Source: Thalassotalea sp. HSM 43 (lineage in GTDB: Bacteria > Pseudomonadota > Gammaproteobacteria > Enterobacterales > Alteromonadaceae). Taken from it: 64,000 nucleotides of DNA. Below are positions 35,762 to 45,070 of this stretch, in pieces. The translations under genes and the position numbers were made by a program. The stretch covers positions 930,001 through 994,000 of the forward strand of contig NZ_CP038493.1 in NCBI RefSeq assembly GCF_004752005.1, read 5' to 3'. The notes beneath the pieces are model-generated. The model saw nothing but the letters and a program-made list of their open reading frames with translations. It did no database searches and was not told the origin of the DNA. The first letter of the stretch is position 1, and each line of letters starts with the position of its first letter.

Positions 35762-38700
35762 CTAAGCGGGTTGACTCAGCATCTGTGGTTTAATGCCTAA
35801 ACGACGCTTTATACCCTCGACGATAAGATAATTTACCGGCACCAAGACTAAGGTGATAAAGGTCGCAAAAATAATACCAAAACCAAGTGACACAGCCATA
35901 GGGATAAGAAACTGGGCTTGGGTTTGTGTTTCAAACAATAATGGCATCAAGCCAATAAAGGTTGTCAATGAGGTAAGCATAACGGGTCTAAAGCGGGCTT
36001 GACCTGCTTCTAATACCGCCTGCATCACATTGCCCACTTCAGTGCGGCGTTTGTTGATAAAGTCCACCAATACCAAGGAGTCATTAACCACCACACCAAT
36101 TAACGCCATCAAGCCAAGCAAGCTCATCATGGTCAATTGCATGCCCATAATCCAGTGGCCAATAATCGCGCCAATGGCGCCAAACGGTATCACTGACATA
36201 ACAATAATTGGCTGCAAGTATGACTTAAACGGGATCGCCAATAAGCAATAGATGGCAAAGAACACTAAGATCAGCCCCCAAAACAAGCTACCAAACGAAT
36301 CGGATTGCTCACGAGCTTCACCTTCAAGGGTATAGTTCAATCCAGGGTATTGCTGCACCAGATTATCTAAAAACTGCTTTAACTCAGCGTTTAGTACCGT
36401 CATATTGGTATTATCTTTCTCAACATCGGCGGTAACATTCACCGTACGATATCGATCAATGCGATTAATTGATGATGGGCTCTTACCTGGAATCAATCGC
36501 GCCACATGTGACAAAGGCACTTTATCGCCCACCGGCGTGCTCACCAGCATATCCGACAAATTGGCAACCGATGCGCGTTCATCTAGCGGAAAGCGTAGCA
36601 TGACGCGAATGTCATCTCGACCGCGTTGAATGCGTTGTACTTCAGCACCAAAAAACGCATTACGGACTTGACGTGTCAATTGTGATACTGACATGCCTAA
36701 TGCGTGTCCTTGCTTGGTTAATTCCAATTGCAATTCTTGTTTACCATTAGACAAGGTATCACTGATTTCAAACACCGTCGGATAGTTCGCCAAATTCTGC
36801 TTTATATCTTCTGAAGCCTGTTCAAGCAGAGTCAAATCGGTTGCACTGATTTGAATATCTATAGGATCACCACCACGGCCAATCTCAGCACGAAACGTTG
36901 AACTTTCTGCACCAGGTAGCTCACCAATCAAACCACGCCATTCAGCCAGTAACTGACGTGAATCAACACCGGTTTGGTTCTTTTCAGCGGGAATGGTTTC
37001 AAAACGAACGCGTGATTCGCTGCCTTTGGTAATGGCTAAAATATTAAGAATCAGGCTGTCACCATTTTCATCACGGTACGTGTCTTGCAACTGTTTCGCA
37101 GCATCTGCCATACGCACGGTATAGTTATCCACCACATCAAAACTGCTACCGATCGGCATGTTTACATTCGCTCGAACCGTTTCACTCGGAATGCGAGGGA
37201 AGAATACAAACTTCATCCAACCGCTGACAATGAAAGACAAAATCAACACAAAACCGCCAATAAACAACGATAAGGTAACCCCTTTATTGCTTAGTGCTTT
37301 TGCCAAAACCGGTTTGTAGTAACGCAAAATAGCATTCTCAAAGCCATCGGCGAATTTTTGCTGCCATATGCTAAAGCGCGACTGACCTTGTTTTTCATGA
37401 CGCAGGCGCAATTTTGATAAATGCGCCGGTAACACAAACTTTGACTCGATTAAAGAAAACAGTAATACCGGAATAACTATCGCTGGAATTTGCGCGAAAA
37501 TAGCGCCACGCATGCCGTCAACAAACGCTAACGGTAAAAACGCCGCAACCGTGGTTAAGATACCAAAGGTAACTGGCGTCGCGACCTCTTGTGTGCCTTT
37601 AATCGCCGCTTCAATACCTGACTTAGCTCCAGATTGACTGTGACGGTAAATATTTTCACCGGTAACAATCGCATCATCTACAACAATACCAAGCACCACA
37701 ATAAAGCCAAACAAGCTCATCACATTAAGGGTCACGCCCAAAAACGGCATGAAGATAAACGCGCCCATAAAACTAATAGGAATGCCGAGCGAAACCCAAA
37801 ACGCGATGGTTGGACGTAAAAATAACGTCAACAATAACAACACAAGGAAGCCACCTTGTAGGGCGTTGCTAATCAAGGTGTTTAATCGGTTTTTGACAAT
37901 CTGCGAGTCATCATCCCAATAACTGATGCTAAACCCTTGAGGCAAGCTTTGTTGCTTGGCCTCAATATAGTTTTTTACCGCATCGGCCACATCAATGGCA
38001 CTTTGATTACCAATTCGATAAATTTCAATCAACGCCCCTTGTTGACCATTAAAGCGCGCTCGAATCGGCTTTTCATCAAAGCCATCATTAACGATAGCAA
38101 TGTCTTTTAACAGCAAACGTGTGCCATCGGTATTGGTGCGTATAACAATGTTTTCAAAGTCATCTTTACGATAAGCTTGATTCTTACTGCGTACTAACAC
38201 ATCACCACCATCGGTGCGTATATTACCGGCAGACATATCAACAGAACTGTTACTGATAGCGCTGGAGATCTCTGCTAAGGTCAATTGATACTGTTGCAGC
38301 TTGCTTTGATTAACACTAATCGAGATTTCATAATTACGCACCGCATCCAACGATAGCTGGGTCACTTGCGGCAGACGCAACAACTCATCGCGCACCGTTT
38401 CAGCAAATTCACGAATTTCTCGCTCGCCATACTCGGAGGCGACCGTAACCGCAATAACTTCATGTTTACGCTGCAACATGGATACGATAGGTTTTTCCGC
38501 ATCGACGGGAAAAGTATTTATGGCATCGACACGAGACTTTACATCAGCGAGTAATTCCCGCACATCATAACCGTTTTGTGCTTCAATACGCACGGCAGCG
38601 CGACCTTCAGTCGAGGTGCTGCTGATCTTTTCGATACCGTCAAGATCTTGCACAGCCTCTTCAATACGTATCGCAACCCCCTGTTCAACATCCTCTGGTG

Positions 38701-38860
38701 TCGAACCACGCAAAGACACTTGAACATTAACCACGTCAAATTCAAATGACGGGAAAACCTCAAGTGGAATACGTGTGTTGATCGACAAAATACCGGCCAA
38801 CAAGATGGATAACATCAATAAATTGGCGGCGACATGATTCCGGGCAAACCAGGCTATCAT
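35762..38860 (-). CDS. RND efflux transporter, inner-membrane pump subunit
   Basis: A 1032-residue resistance-nodulation-division transporter with the usual repeat: an N-terminal transmembrane helix (ANLLMLSILLAGILSI), a large periplasmic loop, five helices, then the same again. The proton-relay aspartates are visible in the fourth helix (GIVVDDAIVTGENIYRH). The second half has LLGLMALIGVVVNDSLVLVDFINKRR. It is closer to the AcrB/MexF-like HAE group than to heavy-metal CusA by eye. It expels hydrophobic or amphiphilic compounds using proton motive force, working with the adaptor and outer-membrane channel encoded directly upstream. Substrate unknown; no regulator gene is adjacent. Confidence 0.93.
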   Translation of the reverse strand: MIAWFARNHVAANLLMLSILLAGILSINTRIPLEVFPSFEFDVVNVQVSLRGSTPEDVEQGVAIRIEEAVQDLDGIEKISSTSTEGRAAVRIEAQNGYDVRELLADVKSRVDAINTFPVDAEKPIVSMLQRKHEVIAVTVASEYGEREIREFAETVRDELLRLPQVTQLSLDAVRNYEISISVNQSKLQQYQLTLAEISSAISNSSVDMSAGNIRTDGGDVLVRSKNQAYRKDDFENIVIRTNTDGTRLLLKDIAIVNDGFDEKPIRARFNGQQGALIEIYRIGNQSAIDVADAVKNYIEAKQQSLPQGFSISYWDDDSQIVKNRLNTLISNALQGGFLVLLLLTLFLRPTIAFWVSLGIPISFMGAFIFMPFLGVTLNVMSLFGFIVVLGIVVDDAIVTGENIYRHSQSGAKSGIEAAIKGTQEVATPVTFGILTTVAAFLPLAFVDGMRGAIFAQIPAIVIPVLLFSLIESKFVLPAHLSKLRLRHEKQGQSRFSIWQQKFADGFENAILRYYKPVLAKALSNKGVTLSLFIGGFVLILSFIVSGWMKFVFFPRIPSETVRANVNMPIGSSFDVVDNYTVRMADAAKQLQDTYRDENGDSLILNILAITKGSESRVRFETIPAEKNQTGVDSRQLLAEWRGLIGELPGAESSTFRAEIGRGGDPIDIQISATDLTLLEQASEDIKQNLANYPTVFEISDTLSNGKQELQLELTKQGHALGMSVSQLTRQVRNAFFGAEVQRIQRGRDDIRVMLRFPLDERASVANLSDMLVSTPVGDKVPLSHVARLIPGKSPSSINRIDRYRTVNVTADVEKDNTNMTVLNAELKQFLDNLVQQYPGLNYTLEGEAREQSDSFGSLFWGLILVFFAIYCLLAIPFKSYLQPIIVMSVIPFGAIGAIIGHWIMGMQLTMMSLLGLMALIGVVVNDSLVLVDFINKRRTEVGNVMQAVLEAGQARFRPVMLTSLTTFIGLMPLLFETQTQAQFLIPMAVSLGFGIIFATFITLVLVPVNYLIVEGIKRRLGIKPQMLSQPA

Positions 38861-38884
38861 AATATAAACTCCTTACCTTGTGCC

Positions 38885-40159
38885 CTAAGCGCCAAAGTCA
38901 TCTTGTAGACCATCGATGACTTTCCTGTTTTTATCTGTCGCTGGTTTTTGCATTGCATCACCACTGCCTTTGGCAATCGATTCCGACGGCTGTTGTGTAA
39001 CAGGCTGTTGGTTTAATATCGAAACCAAGGTGCCTGAGTTTACTTGCCCTAATGGCGTCGTCACTAACATTTGCCCGGCACGTAAACCTGATGCAATCAC
39101 CGCTTGCTGATCGTTTTGCCAAGAAATGCTGACTGTCTGACGTTTTAGTTTGCCCTGCTCCACTAAATACACATAACTGCCTTGATAAATGGCACGATTA
39201 GGGATCACCAACGCATCTTTTATGGTTTTCCCGGCGATACTAGCCGATACATATTGACCAATTTTAATGGGTAAACTGTCGTCCATTCGGCGGCCGTAAG
39301 GATCATCTATTTGGGCAACCACAAAAAGCTGCTGCGATTGACTATCAAATGCGCCTTCAGTACGAACGACTTTACCCTGCCATTGACTTTGGGCAACAAG
39401 ATCAGAGGTGAAACGCACCAGTGGTTGGTCTTTTAACGACGCGCTTTGCAAGCGACTGCTTTCAGGTAAGACCATATATTGCAAGTCACTGTTCTTGATC
39501 GGCAGTCGAATTTCGACGTAATCAACGGCATACATTTCTGCCAATTGGCTGCCCGAGGAAACGACTTGGCCAATATCGACCTGCTTTTTCAATATGCGCC
39601 CAGTATAAGGAGCGATAATACGGGTACGCTCGAGGGCTAAGCGGGCTTTGTCTAAGCTGGCTTTGGCTGCATAGACTTGTGCTTCTGCCGCCATTAATTG
39701 TGGTTTACGTAATACTAAATCAGGCGCTTGATCACTATTGCCTAAGCGAGTCCAATCTTGCTCAGCTTGTTGCACCCGAGCTTTTTCTTCGCTTAACGCC
39801 TGTTCCGCCGACAACAGATTCGACTCAGCTATTTTCATCTCAGCTCGATAATCTCTATCATCAATGCGCACCAAGACATCACCCTTTTCAAAAAAGCCAC
39901 CATCGCGAAAACTGTCATCTATGGCAACAATTTGCCCTGACACTTGCGGAAACAACATGCTTTGTGTGCGCGGTTTCACCACACCGTAGCTGCTCACACT
40001 AATGGCATAATCTTGTGCTTGAAGTTGACGAGCCTCAACCTTAAGTTGCGCAACCTTAGGCTTGCCTGAGCGTTGCGAGCCCGGTGGATTACTGAGCACC
40101 ATAACCGCGATAGCAATAAAGCCAATCAGAATAATAAGGGGTAAAACAATCTTTTTCAT
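38885..40159 (-). CDS. RND efflux periplasmic adaptor (membrane fusion protein)
   Basis: A 424-residue adaptor with one N-terminal membrane anchor (IVLPLIILIGFIAIAVMVL, 4-22). The lipoyl/barrel-sandwich halves are VSGQIVAIDDSFRDGGFFEKGDVL and APYTGRILKKQVDIGQVV (both segments quoted in part), with a coiled-coil hairpin between (about 110-175, rich in EQALSEEKARVQQAEQ). The C-terminus (about 385-424) is a polar tail absent in short family members. It links the inner-membrane pump to the outer-membrane channel. It lies 24 bp upstream of the pump gene and 22 bp after the channel gene, forming a three-gene operon. Confidence 0.92.
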   Translation of the reverse strand: MKKIVLPLIILIGFIAIAVMVLSNPPGSQRSGKPKVAQLKVEARQLQAQDYAISVSSYGVVKPRTQSMLFPQVSGQIVAIDDSFRDGGFFEKGDVLVRIDDRDYRAEMKIAESNLLSAEQALSEEKARVQQAEQDWTRLGNSDQAPDLVLRKPQLMAAEAQVYAAKASLDKARLALERTRIIAPYTGRILKKQVDIGQVVSSGSQLAEMYAVDYVEIRLPIKNSDLQYMVLPESSRLQSASLKDQPLVRFTSDLVAQSQWQGKVVRTEGAFDSQSQQLFVVAQIDDPYGRRMDDSLPIKIGQYVSASIAGKTIKDALVIPNRAIYQGSYVYLVEQGKLKRQTVSISWQNDQQAVIASGLRAGQMLVTTPLGQVNSGTLVSILNQQPVTQQPSESIAKGSGDAMQKPATDKNRKVIDGLQDDFGA

Positions 40160-40181
40160 TTGAGTATTCTCGGCGTAAAAT

Positions 40182-41660
40182 TTAGTCTGCGTTGCTATTG
40201 GTTACGACGGCATTACTGCCAGGGCTTGGCCGTTCATTATTAATTTGTTCTGGGTCATACCCACCCAATGACAGCGCCAATGCAACCTGGTTTTGTAACA
40301 GTTGCGCTTTCAATTGGATTAACTGAGTTTGGGCATCAAACGCTCGGCGTTGTGATTCCAATACCGTGGTGTAGTCGACGATACCTTTAAGATATTGATC
40401 AAATGCCAGCTTTTCAGCAGCCACCGCGTTTTCGCGGGCATATTGAAAATGATCAAATCGAGATAACAAGGTTTGATGACGATGCACACCGTTTTCGATA
40501 TCGCTGAACGCTTGAAACACGTCGTCTAAGTATTGTTGTTCAGTGATCTTAACATCTAACAAGGCTTGCTCTTCTAATGCTTCTAAGCGGCCAGCATTAA
40601 ATATTGGTTGACTGATATTTCCGATAATAGACCACGCTAGAGAGCCTCCGTCGAGTAAGTTATCCAATTGATCAGAGCTATCACCCGTACTGGCGGTTAG
40701 TGCGATACGTGGAAAGCGGTTTTTATGTGCCACAGCAAGCCCGGCATCGGCTGCCAATAAACCATACCATCTGGCGTTTAAATCATGACGACGAGAAATA
40801 AGCTCGGACGGCACACCTGCGTATGCGGAAATTTGTACCGACGGCAGTTGCACATCAGAGCTCAGTGCCGCTGATGGGTAATCACCCAGTAATAATTGCA
40901 AAGCCCTACTGGCCTCGGTCACTTGTTGGTTTTGCTCAGCCAAACGAGCCAACTCACTGCTCACATCGTTTTGCGTCAAATACACATCCAGCGCTTGATT
41001 TAGGCCCAAGCGGTAGGACGATTTAATTTGCTCTAGATTATTCTTTAGGTTTTGAGCGCGCTCAGCGTATAACTCAAGCAATTGTTGCGCTTCGGCTAAG
41101 CGGTACCAACCGGCAACGATTTCTGCACTGAGATCCGCTAAAGCCTGCGAATAGTTGGCCTGGGCAATTTTAAAATTAAGCTGACTTTGCTTTTGTTGAT
41201 CCGACAATCTGCCCCAGACGTCTAGCTCATAGCTTAAATCTAGGCTTATTTCGGCATTGTTATTAATGCTACTGTTATCATTGATGATATTTTTACTGCG
41301 CGACTGAGCAACATTTAGCGACAACTCGGGCCAATCGCTGGCACCACTGATGATCAGCTGTTGTTCTGCTTTAGCCAACTCAAAGCGACGTATTTGTAAC
41401 TGGCGATTATTGGCAATCGCTTTATTGATCATCTCGTCAAGGGTTTGATTATCAAGCTCAGCCAGCCAGTAGTTTAAGGTCAGCAGGCTTTCTTGCTCAG
41501 CCTGTTTAACCGCCGTATTTTGGTAAAAATAATACTGTTCAGGTAAGTCGAGTTGTTCACTACTCTGATCTATCCCCGTAGGTGTCTGACACCCGGCGAT
41601 CATTATTAGCAACGCGGCACTGACGCCAGGGCGTAGCAAGCTGTTTTTAGTTTTTAACAT
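40182..41660 (-). CDS. RND efflux outer-membrane channel lipoprotein (NodT/OprM type)
   Basis: A 492-residue TolC-superfamily protein with a lipobox LLIMIAGC (Cys about 24), which places it with OprM/NodT-type lipoprotein channels. Two helical repeats rich in Gln and Ala (for example EISLDLSYELDVWGRLSDQ, and the later ISQPIFNAGRLEALEEQALL) form the outer-membrane barrel and periplasmic tunnel. First gene of the efflux operon. A 630-bp gap upstream separates it from ubiI, which is on the same strand. Confidence 0.92.
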   Translation of the reverse strand: MLKTKNSLLRPGVSAALLIMIAGCQTPTGIDQSSEQLDLPEQYYFYQNTAVKQAEQESLLTLNYWLAELDNQTLDEMINKAIANNRQLQIRRFELAKAEQQLIISGASDWPELSLNVAQSRSKNIINDNSSINNNAEISLDLSYELDVWGRLSDQQKQSQLNFKIAQANYSQALADLSAEIVAGWYRLAEAQQLLELYAERAQNLKNNLEQIKSSYRLGLNQALDVYLTQNDVSSELARLAEQNQQVTEASRALQLLLGDYPSAALSSDVQLPSVQISAYAGVPSELISRRHDLNARWYGLLAADAGLAVAHKNRFPRIALTASTGDSSDQLDNLLDGGSLAWSIIGNISQPIFNAGRLEALEEQALLDVKITEQQYLDDVFQAFSDIENGVHRHQTLLSRFDHFQYARENAVAAEKLAFDQYLKGIVDYTTVLESQRRAFDAQTQLIQLKAQLLQNQVALALSLGGYDPEQINNERPSPGSNAVVTNSNAD

Positions 41661-41986
41661 GTATTTATAGGATCAGCGCTAAGTTAATTTCAATATCTAT
41701 TTTACGGGTCTGTGACAAATAAACAAAGATATTTACACAGCTTTACAGTGGCAAATAAACGCTCTGCAGTATACCTTGGATCACCATCATTTAAGCCAGT
41801 TACAATCAATAACAAATTAACACTTAATCAACAATGCATTGACCCCGATTATGACCTATTATTTGTTTTATACCGACGTGATTGTTTGGCGGTCAGTAAG
41901 CTCCTATATCTAGTGCTTAATGAGCAACCTAATGAGTTGGTAAAATTTTTCAAATGTATAACGCTATTTATAGCGAGGTATTGACA

Positions 41987-42037
41987 ATGTTCTATACAGA
42001 CGAAGACGATTCAGTCGCAGTACGCGGCTACAACTAA
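41987..42037 (+). CDS. Possible small ORF (16 residues)
   Basis: ATG-initiated 16-codon frame encoding MFYTDEDDSVAVRGYN, with GCGAGG ten bases upstream as a possible ribosome site. The composition (acidic start, RGYN end) is not random-looking, but no family is recognised and it may be chance. Confidence 0.2.
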   Translation: MFYTDEDDSVAVRGYN

Positions 42038-42090
42038 TCTCTGCTGGCACTAAGCCAGAGGTGATATCAATCAGCAGAATCTGTTGGGTT

Positions 42091-42200
42091 CTAATGAACT
42101 CATACGGGTTTATGTAAATTTATGCGGGCTTATGTGAATTCATGCAGGCTCACGTGAATTCATGCGGTCTGGTGTGAGTTAATGCGGGCTGATGCAATTT
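42091..42200. repeat. 20-bp degenerate tandem repeat, about 5.5 copies
   Basis: Five consecutive 20-bp units (42091-42110, 42111-42130, 42131-42150, 42151-42170, 42171-42190) plus a half unit. The consensus is about TATGTGAATTCATGCGGGCT. The register is exact although single positions vary. It lies about 95 bp past the ubiI stop. Confidence 0.85.
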
Positions 42201-42294
42201 AGAGAAGACTTGGGTTTCCTGAGCGCTTGATTGGTAAGGCTGATGGATGGCTATTTTTGTCCGCCGTGTTATCGACTGTACATCCCATCTTAGT

Positions 42295-43524
42295 TTATAG
42301 ATCCTGCTTGTAACGGCACAAATTCGGCAAGTCACTGCGTTGTCCCATAGCGTGCTTGATCATCTGTTGTTTCACCGGTGCCAATTGATTTAATAGCGAC
42401 ATGCCCACACCGCGGATTATCTTTGGCAGTTTGTCTTGTGCCGCAAAGCCTTGCTTTATCGCTTCCATTGCCGCCATCATTTCACTGGCATCAGATTTGC
42501 GCCAGCGACTAAATCCTTGCCACGCCTTGTTGTCATCAAGAGCCTTTCCTTGGGCTAAGATCTGCTCTAAAGTTTGAGCCAATGCAGCGACATCAACTAA
42601 TCCCAAGTTAACCCCTTGTCCAGCCAATGGGTGGATGGTATGCGCCGCATCGCCAATAAAAATGGCTCGTTGTTTTACAAATTCACGTGCTAATCGCATG
42701 GTTAAGGGGAAACAAATACGCTCGCTTAATACGTTGACTCGACCTAATTTGCCATCGCTTGCGGCGGTAATCGCCTTGTTGAAACTATCCCGATCCGTTT
42801 CTGTAAATTGCTTGGCTTTTTCCGGCGGTAACGACCAAACAATTGAACACATGGTTTGTTCATATAAAGGCAAAAACGCCAGTGGACCGGATTCTAGAAA
42901 TACTTGCCAAGCGGTATTTTGATGACCTTGCTCTACAGACACCGTCGCCACGAGTGCGTGATGATCATAATCACGAAACGTGACGGCAATATCGAGTTGT
43001 TTGCGCACCCAAGAATTAGCACCATCGGCGCCAATCAGCAACTTGCTAAGCAAAGGTCCTTGCTTCTCTAGGCTAAGAAATACCTCAGACTCGCCCATCC
43101 CCATGCTGCTGATACGATCTTCTATGATGGCGATACCTGAGTCTTGCGAGACTTTTTGCCAAAGTGCCTGACGAATAATATCGTTTTCAATAATATGACC
43201 GATATCGGTCTTATCTTTTGCCAACGCCGGCATGTCATTAACATCAAAATCGAGATGACCGTAACCATCTTTGTCCCAAACATGCATATGATTATAGGCT
43301 TGATGACGTTGCTGCTTGATCAGTGGCCACACATCGAGTTGACGCAATAAATTTTCACTGGCATCGTTTATCGCACTGACTCGTAAGCCAGGCTCGTCAG
43401 TAATATCTGCCAACGGACTTGGATCAATAACGGCAACACTTAAGCGGCAAACGTTACGAATAGCCAAAGCGGCACTTAAGCCAACCATTCCACCGCCGAC
43501 GATGGTGATATCAAAATGTTGCAT
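42295..43524 (-). CDS. ubiI: FAD-dependent 2-octaprenylphenol hydroxylase (ubiquinone synthesis)
   Basis: A 409-residue UbiH/UbiF/VisC-family monooxygenase. The dinucleotide fold is at the N-terminus (ITIVGGGMVGLSAALAI), with the central IGADGANSWVRKQ and the late FIGDAAHTIHPLAGQGVNLG. It matches E. coli UbiI (VisC) in detail (RVSAINDASENLLRQLDVW, ...FLPLYEQTMCSIVWSL). It hydroxylates C5 of the quinone ring in aerobic ubiquinone synthesis. It lies 83 bp downstream of ubiH, the order seen in E. coli (pepP-ubiH-ubiI). Confidence 0.93.
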   Translation of the reverse strand: MQHFDITIVGGGMVGLSAALAIRNVCRLSVAVIDPSPLADITDEPGLRVSAINDASENLLRQLDVWPLIKQQRHQAYNHMHVWDKDGYGHLDFDVNDMPALAKDKTDIGHIIENDIIRQALWQKVSQDSGIAIIEDRISSMGMGESEVFLSLEKQGPLLSKLLIGADGANSWVRKQLDIAVTFRDYDHHALVATVSVEQGHQNTAWQVFLESGPLAFLPLYEQTMCSIVWSLPPEKAKQFTETDRDSFNKAITAASDGKLGRVNVLSERICFPLTMRLAREFVKQRAIFIGDAAHTIHPLAGQGVNLGLVDVAALAQTLEQILAQGKALDDNKAWQGFSRWRKSDASEMMAAMEAIKQGFAAQDKLPKIIRGVGMSLLNQLAPVKQQMIKHAMGQRSDLPNLCRYKQDL

Positions 43525-43607
43525 CTATTGCTCAAGCCCCTTGTTATCGTTTAGTTGATGATATAGCCAATAAAATTGCTTGGTTTGCCATGGCGCCTAT
43601 ATCGAAA

Positions 43608-44933
43608 TTAATCAATATGCCCCATGGTTTTTCTTGCTAGCTGTTGTTTCAATGGCGACAGATAATTCAATACTTTCAAGCCAATGCCACGACCGATGGC
43701 TAACGGTAAATAGTCATTGGAAAACAAATGCACCATAGAGTCGGTCAGGGAAATCACTTGATCATGGTCTTTTTGCCTGTGCTGTGAATAGTCTTGTAAC
43801 AGGGCAAAGTTACCAATATCCTGCCCAGTTGCCAGTGCCTTGGCAATTAATGACGCCATCTGTTTAACGTCACGCACACCAAGGTTAAACCCTTGTCCAG
43901 CAATAGGGTGCAAGGTATGAGAGGCATTGCCCACCAAGGCCATGCGATGATATATCGATGAATTAGCGCGGACAAGTTTTAACGGAAAGCTAAAGCGTTT
44001 ACCCACTTTACCAATACTGCCTAGCCAGCCACCAAAATGTTGCTGTAATTGTGCAGCAAAGCCGTTGTCATCTAACGCCAGCAATTGTTCAACCTGATCA
44101 GGTTTTACCGTCCAAACCAAAGAGCAGCGGTCTTCGGTCATTGGCAACATAGCTAATGGTCCGCTATCGGTAAACCGTTCAAATGCCCTACCATTATGAG
44201 CTTTATCACACATGACGTTGGCAATAATTGCCACTTGTTGATAATCATATAGGCTAGAATCTATCGCCGCTTTTTGTCGACAAACAGATTGACCGCCGTC
44301 ACACGCAAGCAATAGCTGAGCACTGATGTGCTGACCTAGCGACTGTGTCGCTGATGCATCGTTCAAACAATCAGCATTAGATGGTTCCGCGTTAGATAGC
44401 GTGTTGCTACCTTGCGATTTGTCGAGCTGTTCGCCAACCGCTTGATGCTGTAGCTCAACATCCACCTGATTTTTTTGCCAAGTTATTTCGGTGATGCGGT
44501 GTTCGGCGATAAAGCGCACATTGTTATAAGCGCCTAAGGCTTTATATAAGCCATTACCTATGGCTTGCATCTCAACCACATAACCCAATGCGTCGGTGTC
44601 GTAATCATCGCTGTATAATCGCGCTTTACCATAATGGCCACGATCTGAAATATGGATATTATTGATCGCCATTGCATGGGGCTTTATCACTTGCCATGCA
44701 TCGAGTTGTTGTAAATACGCTGCGCTGCCATTGGCTAATGCGATGACTCTGGCATCAAAGCTACAGGGGAGGTTTTCTACAATGCGACCAGCTTCAATAA
44801 CTGCAATTGACAGCGGCTCACCTTGGCTATTACGCAAACCAGCTAAGGCCAGTGCCATACTGGCACCAGCTAAACCACCACCGGAAATAATGACATCAAA
44901 GTGTTCGCTTTTTTGCACTATGCTTTGTTGCAC
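43608..44933 (-). CDS. ubiH: FAD-dependent 2-octaprenyl-6-methoxyphenol hydroxylase (ubiquinone synthesis)
   Basis: A 441-residue monooxygenase of the same family, matching UbiH by ISDRGHYGKARL, VAIIANVMCDKAHNGRAFERF cut at AFERFTDSGPLAMLPM, and LVGNASHTLHPIAGQGFNLG. It hydroxylates the ring at C1 in ubiquinone synthesis. An extra polar stretch of about 40 residues (around 165-205, SQGSNTLSNAEPSNADC) interrupts the core compared with E. coli UbiH. The start is GTG; two GTG codons 15 bases apart (44933 and 44918) sit in a short direct repeat, so the exact start is uncertain. The gene follows pepP across a 137-bp gap filled with a tandem repeat. Confidence 0.93.
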   Translation of the reverse strand: MQQSIVQKSEHFDVIISGGGLAGASMALALAGLRNSQGEPLSIAVIEAGRIVENLPCSFDARVIALANGSAAYLQQLDAWQVIKPHAMAINNIHISDRGHYGKARLYSDDYDTDALGYVVEMQAIGNGLYKALGAYNNVRFIAEHRITEITWQKNQVDVELQHQAVGEQLDKSQGSNTLSNAEPSNADCLNDASATQSLGQHISAQLLLACDGGQSVCRQKAAIDSSLYDYQQVAIIANVMCDKAHNGRAFERFTDSGPLAMLPMTEDRCSLVWTVKPDQVEQLLALDDNGFAAQLQQHFGGWLGSIGKVGKRFSFPLKLVRANSSIYHRMALVGNASHTLHPIAGQGFNLGVRDVKQMASLIAKALATGQDIGNFALLQDYSQHRQKDHDQVISLTDSMVHLFSNDYLPLAIGRGIGLKVLNYLSPLKQQLARKTMGHID

Positions 44934-44967
44934 TATGCTTTATCCCTTTGCTTGATTCACACGCACG

Positions 44968-45050
44968 ATTGTTTCATAGCCCTGATTGTTTCATGGCCCT
45001 TATGTTTCATAGCCCTTATTGTTTCATAGCCCTTATTGCTTCATAGCCAA
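44968..45050. repeat. 17-bp tandem repeat between pepP and ubiH, about 5 copies
   Basis: Units starting at 44968, 44985, 45002 (one base short), 45018 and 45035, with consensus ATTGTTTCATAGCCCTT. The array fills most of the pepP-ubiH gap and would be transcribed with the operon. Confidence 0.85.
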
Positions 45051-45070
45051 TAGTGTTTGCCATTGACTCA

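Larger units (their letters stand above)
41661..42294. other. Long intergenic gap between ubiI and the efflux operon
   Basis: About 630 bases without a convincing long gene. It holds the 20-bp tandem repeat (42091-42200), a possible 16-codon ORF (41987-42037) and presumably the efflux promoter on the minus strand. A 90-codon GTG-initiated frame at 41712-41984 on the plus strand has no recognisable features and is left out. Confidence 0.5.

Noticed and set aside
41712-41984. 90-codon plus-strand ORF in the ubiI-efflux gap
   Set aside because: GTG start, no ribosome site, no recognisable motif, and amino-acid make-up like translated intergenic DNA.
42061-42200. CRISPR array
   Set aside because: The repeat is a continuous 20-bp tandem array with no unique spacers, and no cas genes are present.
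44968-45050. CRISPR array
   Set aside because: Units are contiguous 17-mers without spacers.
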